A stretch of 64,000 nt of DNA from JAIBJN01 sp963802795 (GTDB taxonomy: Bacteria > Actinomycetota > Thermoleophilia > Gaiellales > Gaiellaceae): NCBI GenBank assembly GCA_963802795.1, contig CAWDJV010000003.1:419670-483669 (forward strand), given 5' to 3'. The first letter of the stretch is position 1. Each line of letters starts with the position of its first letter. Below the pieces are notes generated by a model. The model worked only from the letters and a program-made list of their open reading frames with translations, was not told the DNA's origin and searched no databases. Below are positions 63,312 to 64,000 of the stretch, in pieces. A program made the position numbers and the translations under genes.

Positions 63312-64000
63312 TCAGGATTGCTTGTCGGGTTCGACCTCGAGCTCGGGAATGTCGGCCCGGACGGCCTTCACCTCCCAGTAGAACGGGAGCGGGTGCTCCG
63401 CATTGGGCGGCTGATACTGAACCCCGCGGTGGACCACCATGGATACGGTGAACTTGCCGTCCACGATCGACGAAGCGGCGAGCGGCCAGCCGTGCTGGTT
63501 GCTTTCCGACTTGTGGGTGAGGAGCACCGTCCGGTTCTCCTTGCGCGTCAGCTTCTCGAAGTACGCGGGCAGCTCGATCGTGTTTCCCTTCGAAAGATCC
63601 CCCTCCCCGCGGAAGCAAACGACAAGCTCGGGCGCCTCGATCGCCGCGTGGACGAGGTCCTCTTCGTCGCCTCGAGCGGATGGTCGCTCACAAGCTTCAT
63701 TTGTTTGCCGGAGACGTCGCCGCCTGCGCTGATGTTCCCCTCTATGGAGACATTGCCGTCCGCCTGCACGGAGAGCTTGTCGCTGCCCGACCAGAGGCGA
63801 GCGTTCCCTTCCTCCGCATACCAGACCCATCGCTCACCCTTGGACGGATTCGCTACGTAGGCAGTCACCTCGCGATCGCCGAGCGAAAGCCCAGCGTACT
63901 CGCCTTCGATGTGGATCTAGTCGGGCCAGATTCTCAGCGGCATCTTGAGCGACCCGAAGTCGCCGGCCTTCGCTGCATTGGAGTCGAAGCGGAGGTTGCC
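63312..64000 (-). pseudogene. Tail-fibre-like beta-rich protein, 5' end outside the window, disrupted
   Basis: The frame enters from the right edge (GNLRFDSNAAKAGDFGSLKM), meets an in-frame TAG at 63919-63917, continues as IHIEGEYAGLSLGDREVTAY and QADGNVSIEGNISAGGDVSG, then shifts near 63675 and goes on as GDEEDLVHAAIEAPELVVCF to 63312. IELPAYFEKLTRKENRTVLL resembles the LPEYFE...LT strand seen at the C-terminus of tail-fibre-like and surface proteins. Adding one G (GAGGC to GAGGGC) repairs the shift but not the stop. Likely a decayed gene, or one with errors. Confidence 0.55.

Overview
The window is one stretch of a high-GC actinobacterial chromosome. The gene set and order suggest a rod-shaped member of the Actinomycetota, probably class Thermoleophilia (Gaiella/Solirubrobacter-like). 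The supports are the valS-folC-ndk, maf-mreBCD-mrdA-rodA, rne-rplU-rpmA-obgE-nadD-rsfS and tig-clpP-clpX blocks, plus small SHOCT and DUF7144 membrane proteins. The placement is inference; no rRNA or marker search was possible. Almost all genes of positions 1-53300 are intact and tightly packed, often with 4-base start/stop overlaps.

Left part, 1-18.5 kb: a truncated leuS behind a leader peptide with two adjacent Leu codons and a terminator hairpin. DUF1028 and LtrA genes follow on the plus strand. A frameshifted FAD monooxygenase comes next. Then a run of nine closely spaced minus-strand genes (16655 down to 6649) joins two amino-acid permeases, an M20 and an M24 peptidase, a HerA-like ATPase, an MFS exporter and a class II glutamine amidotransferase; it looks like a peptide and amino-acid use operon. 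A cardiolipin-synthase-like protein and a DUF7144 protein lie before it.

Central part, 18.6-45 kb: housekeeping blocks on the minus strand cover ribosome assembly and RNA decay (rsfS, nadD, obgE, rpmA, rplU, rne), cell shape (rodA, mrdA, mreD, mreC, mreB), nucleotides and folate (maf, ndk, folC), valS and protein quality control (clpX, clpP, tig). A REP-type transposase flanked by two long palindromes sits between maf and mreB. A TPR/adenylate-cyclase gene and an amidase gene, both on the plus strand, sit between valS and clpX.

Right part, 45-53.4 kb: a secreted trypsin-like protease, a Glu/Leu dehydrogenase and a sulfate importer operon (cysP-cysT-cysW-cysA). A cysteine-free Rrf2 regulator gene lies convergent to that operon. 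Small conserved genes, tRNA-Leu, a YihY/BrkB membrane protein and tRNA-Arg(TCG) follow.

From tRNA-Arg to the right edge the character changes. A perfect 43-bp copy of the 3' half of tRNA-Arg recurs 8.9 kb away and brackets an island-like segment. That segment holds a decayed membrane gene, a giant cell-surface protein gene (RTX-like, cadherin-like, tandem-95 and beta-helix domains) and a secreted fibronectin-III/BNR protein. Beyond the second copy lie another tRNA-like fragment and a pair of damaged genes, one resembling tail-fibre-type proteins. This whole end carries many single-base frameshifts. They may reflect gene decay or local sequence error.
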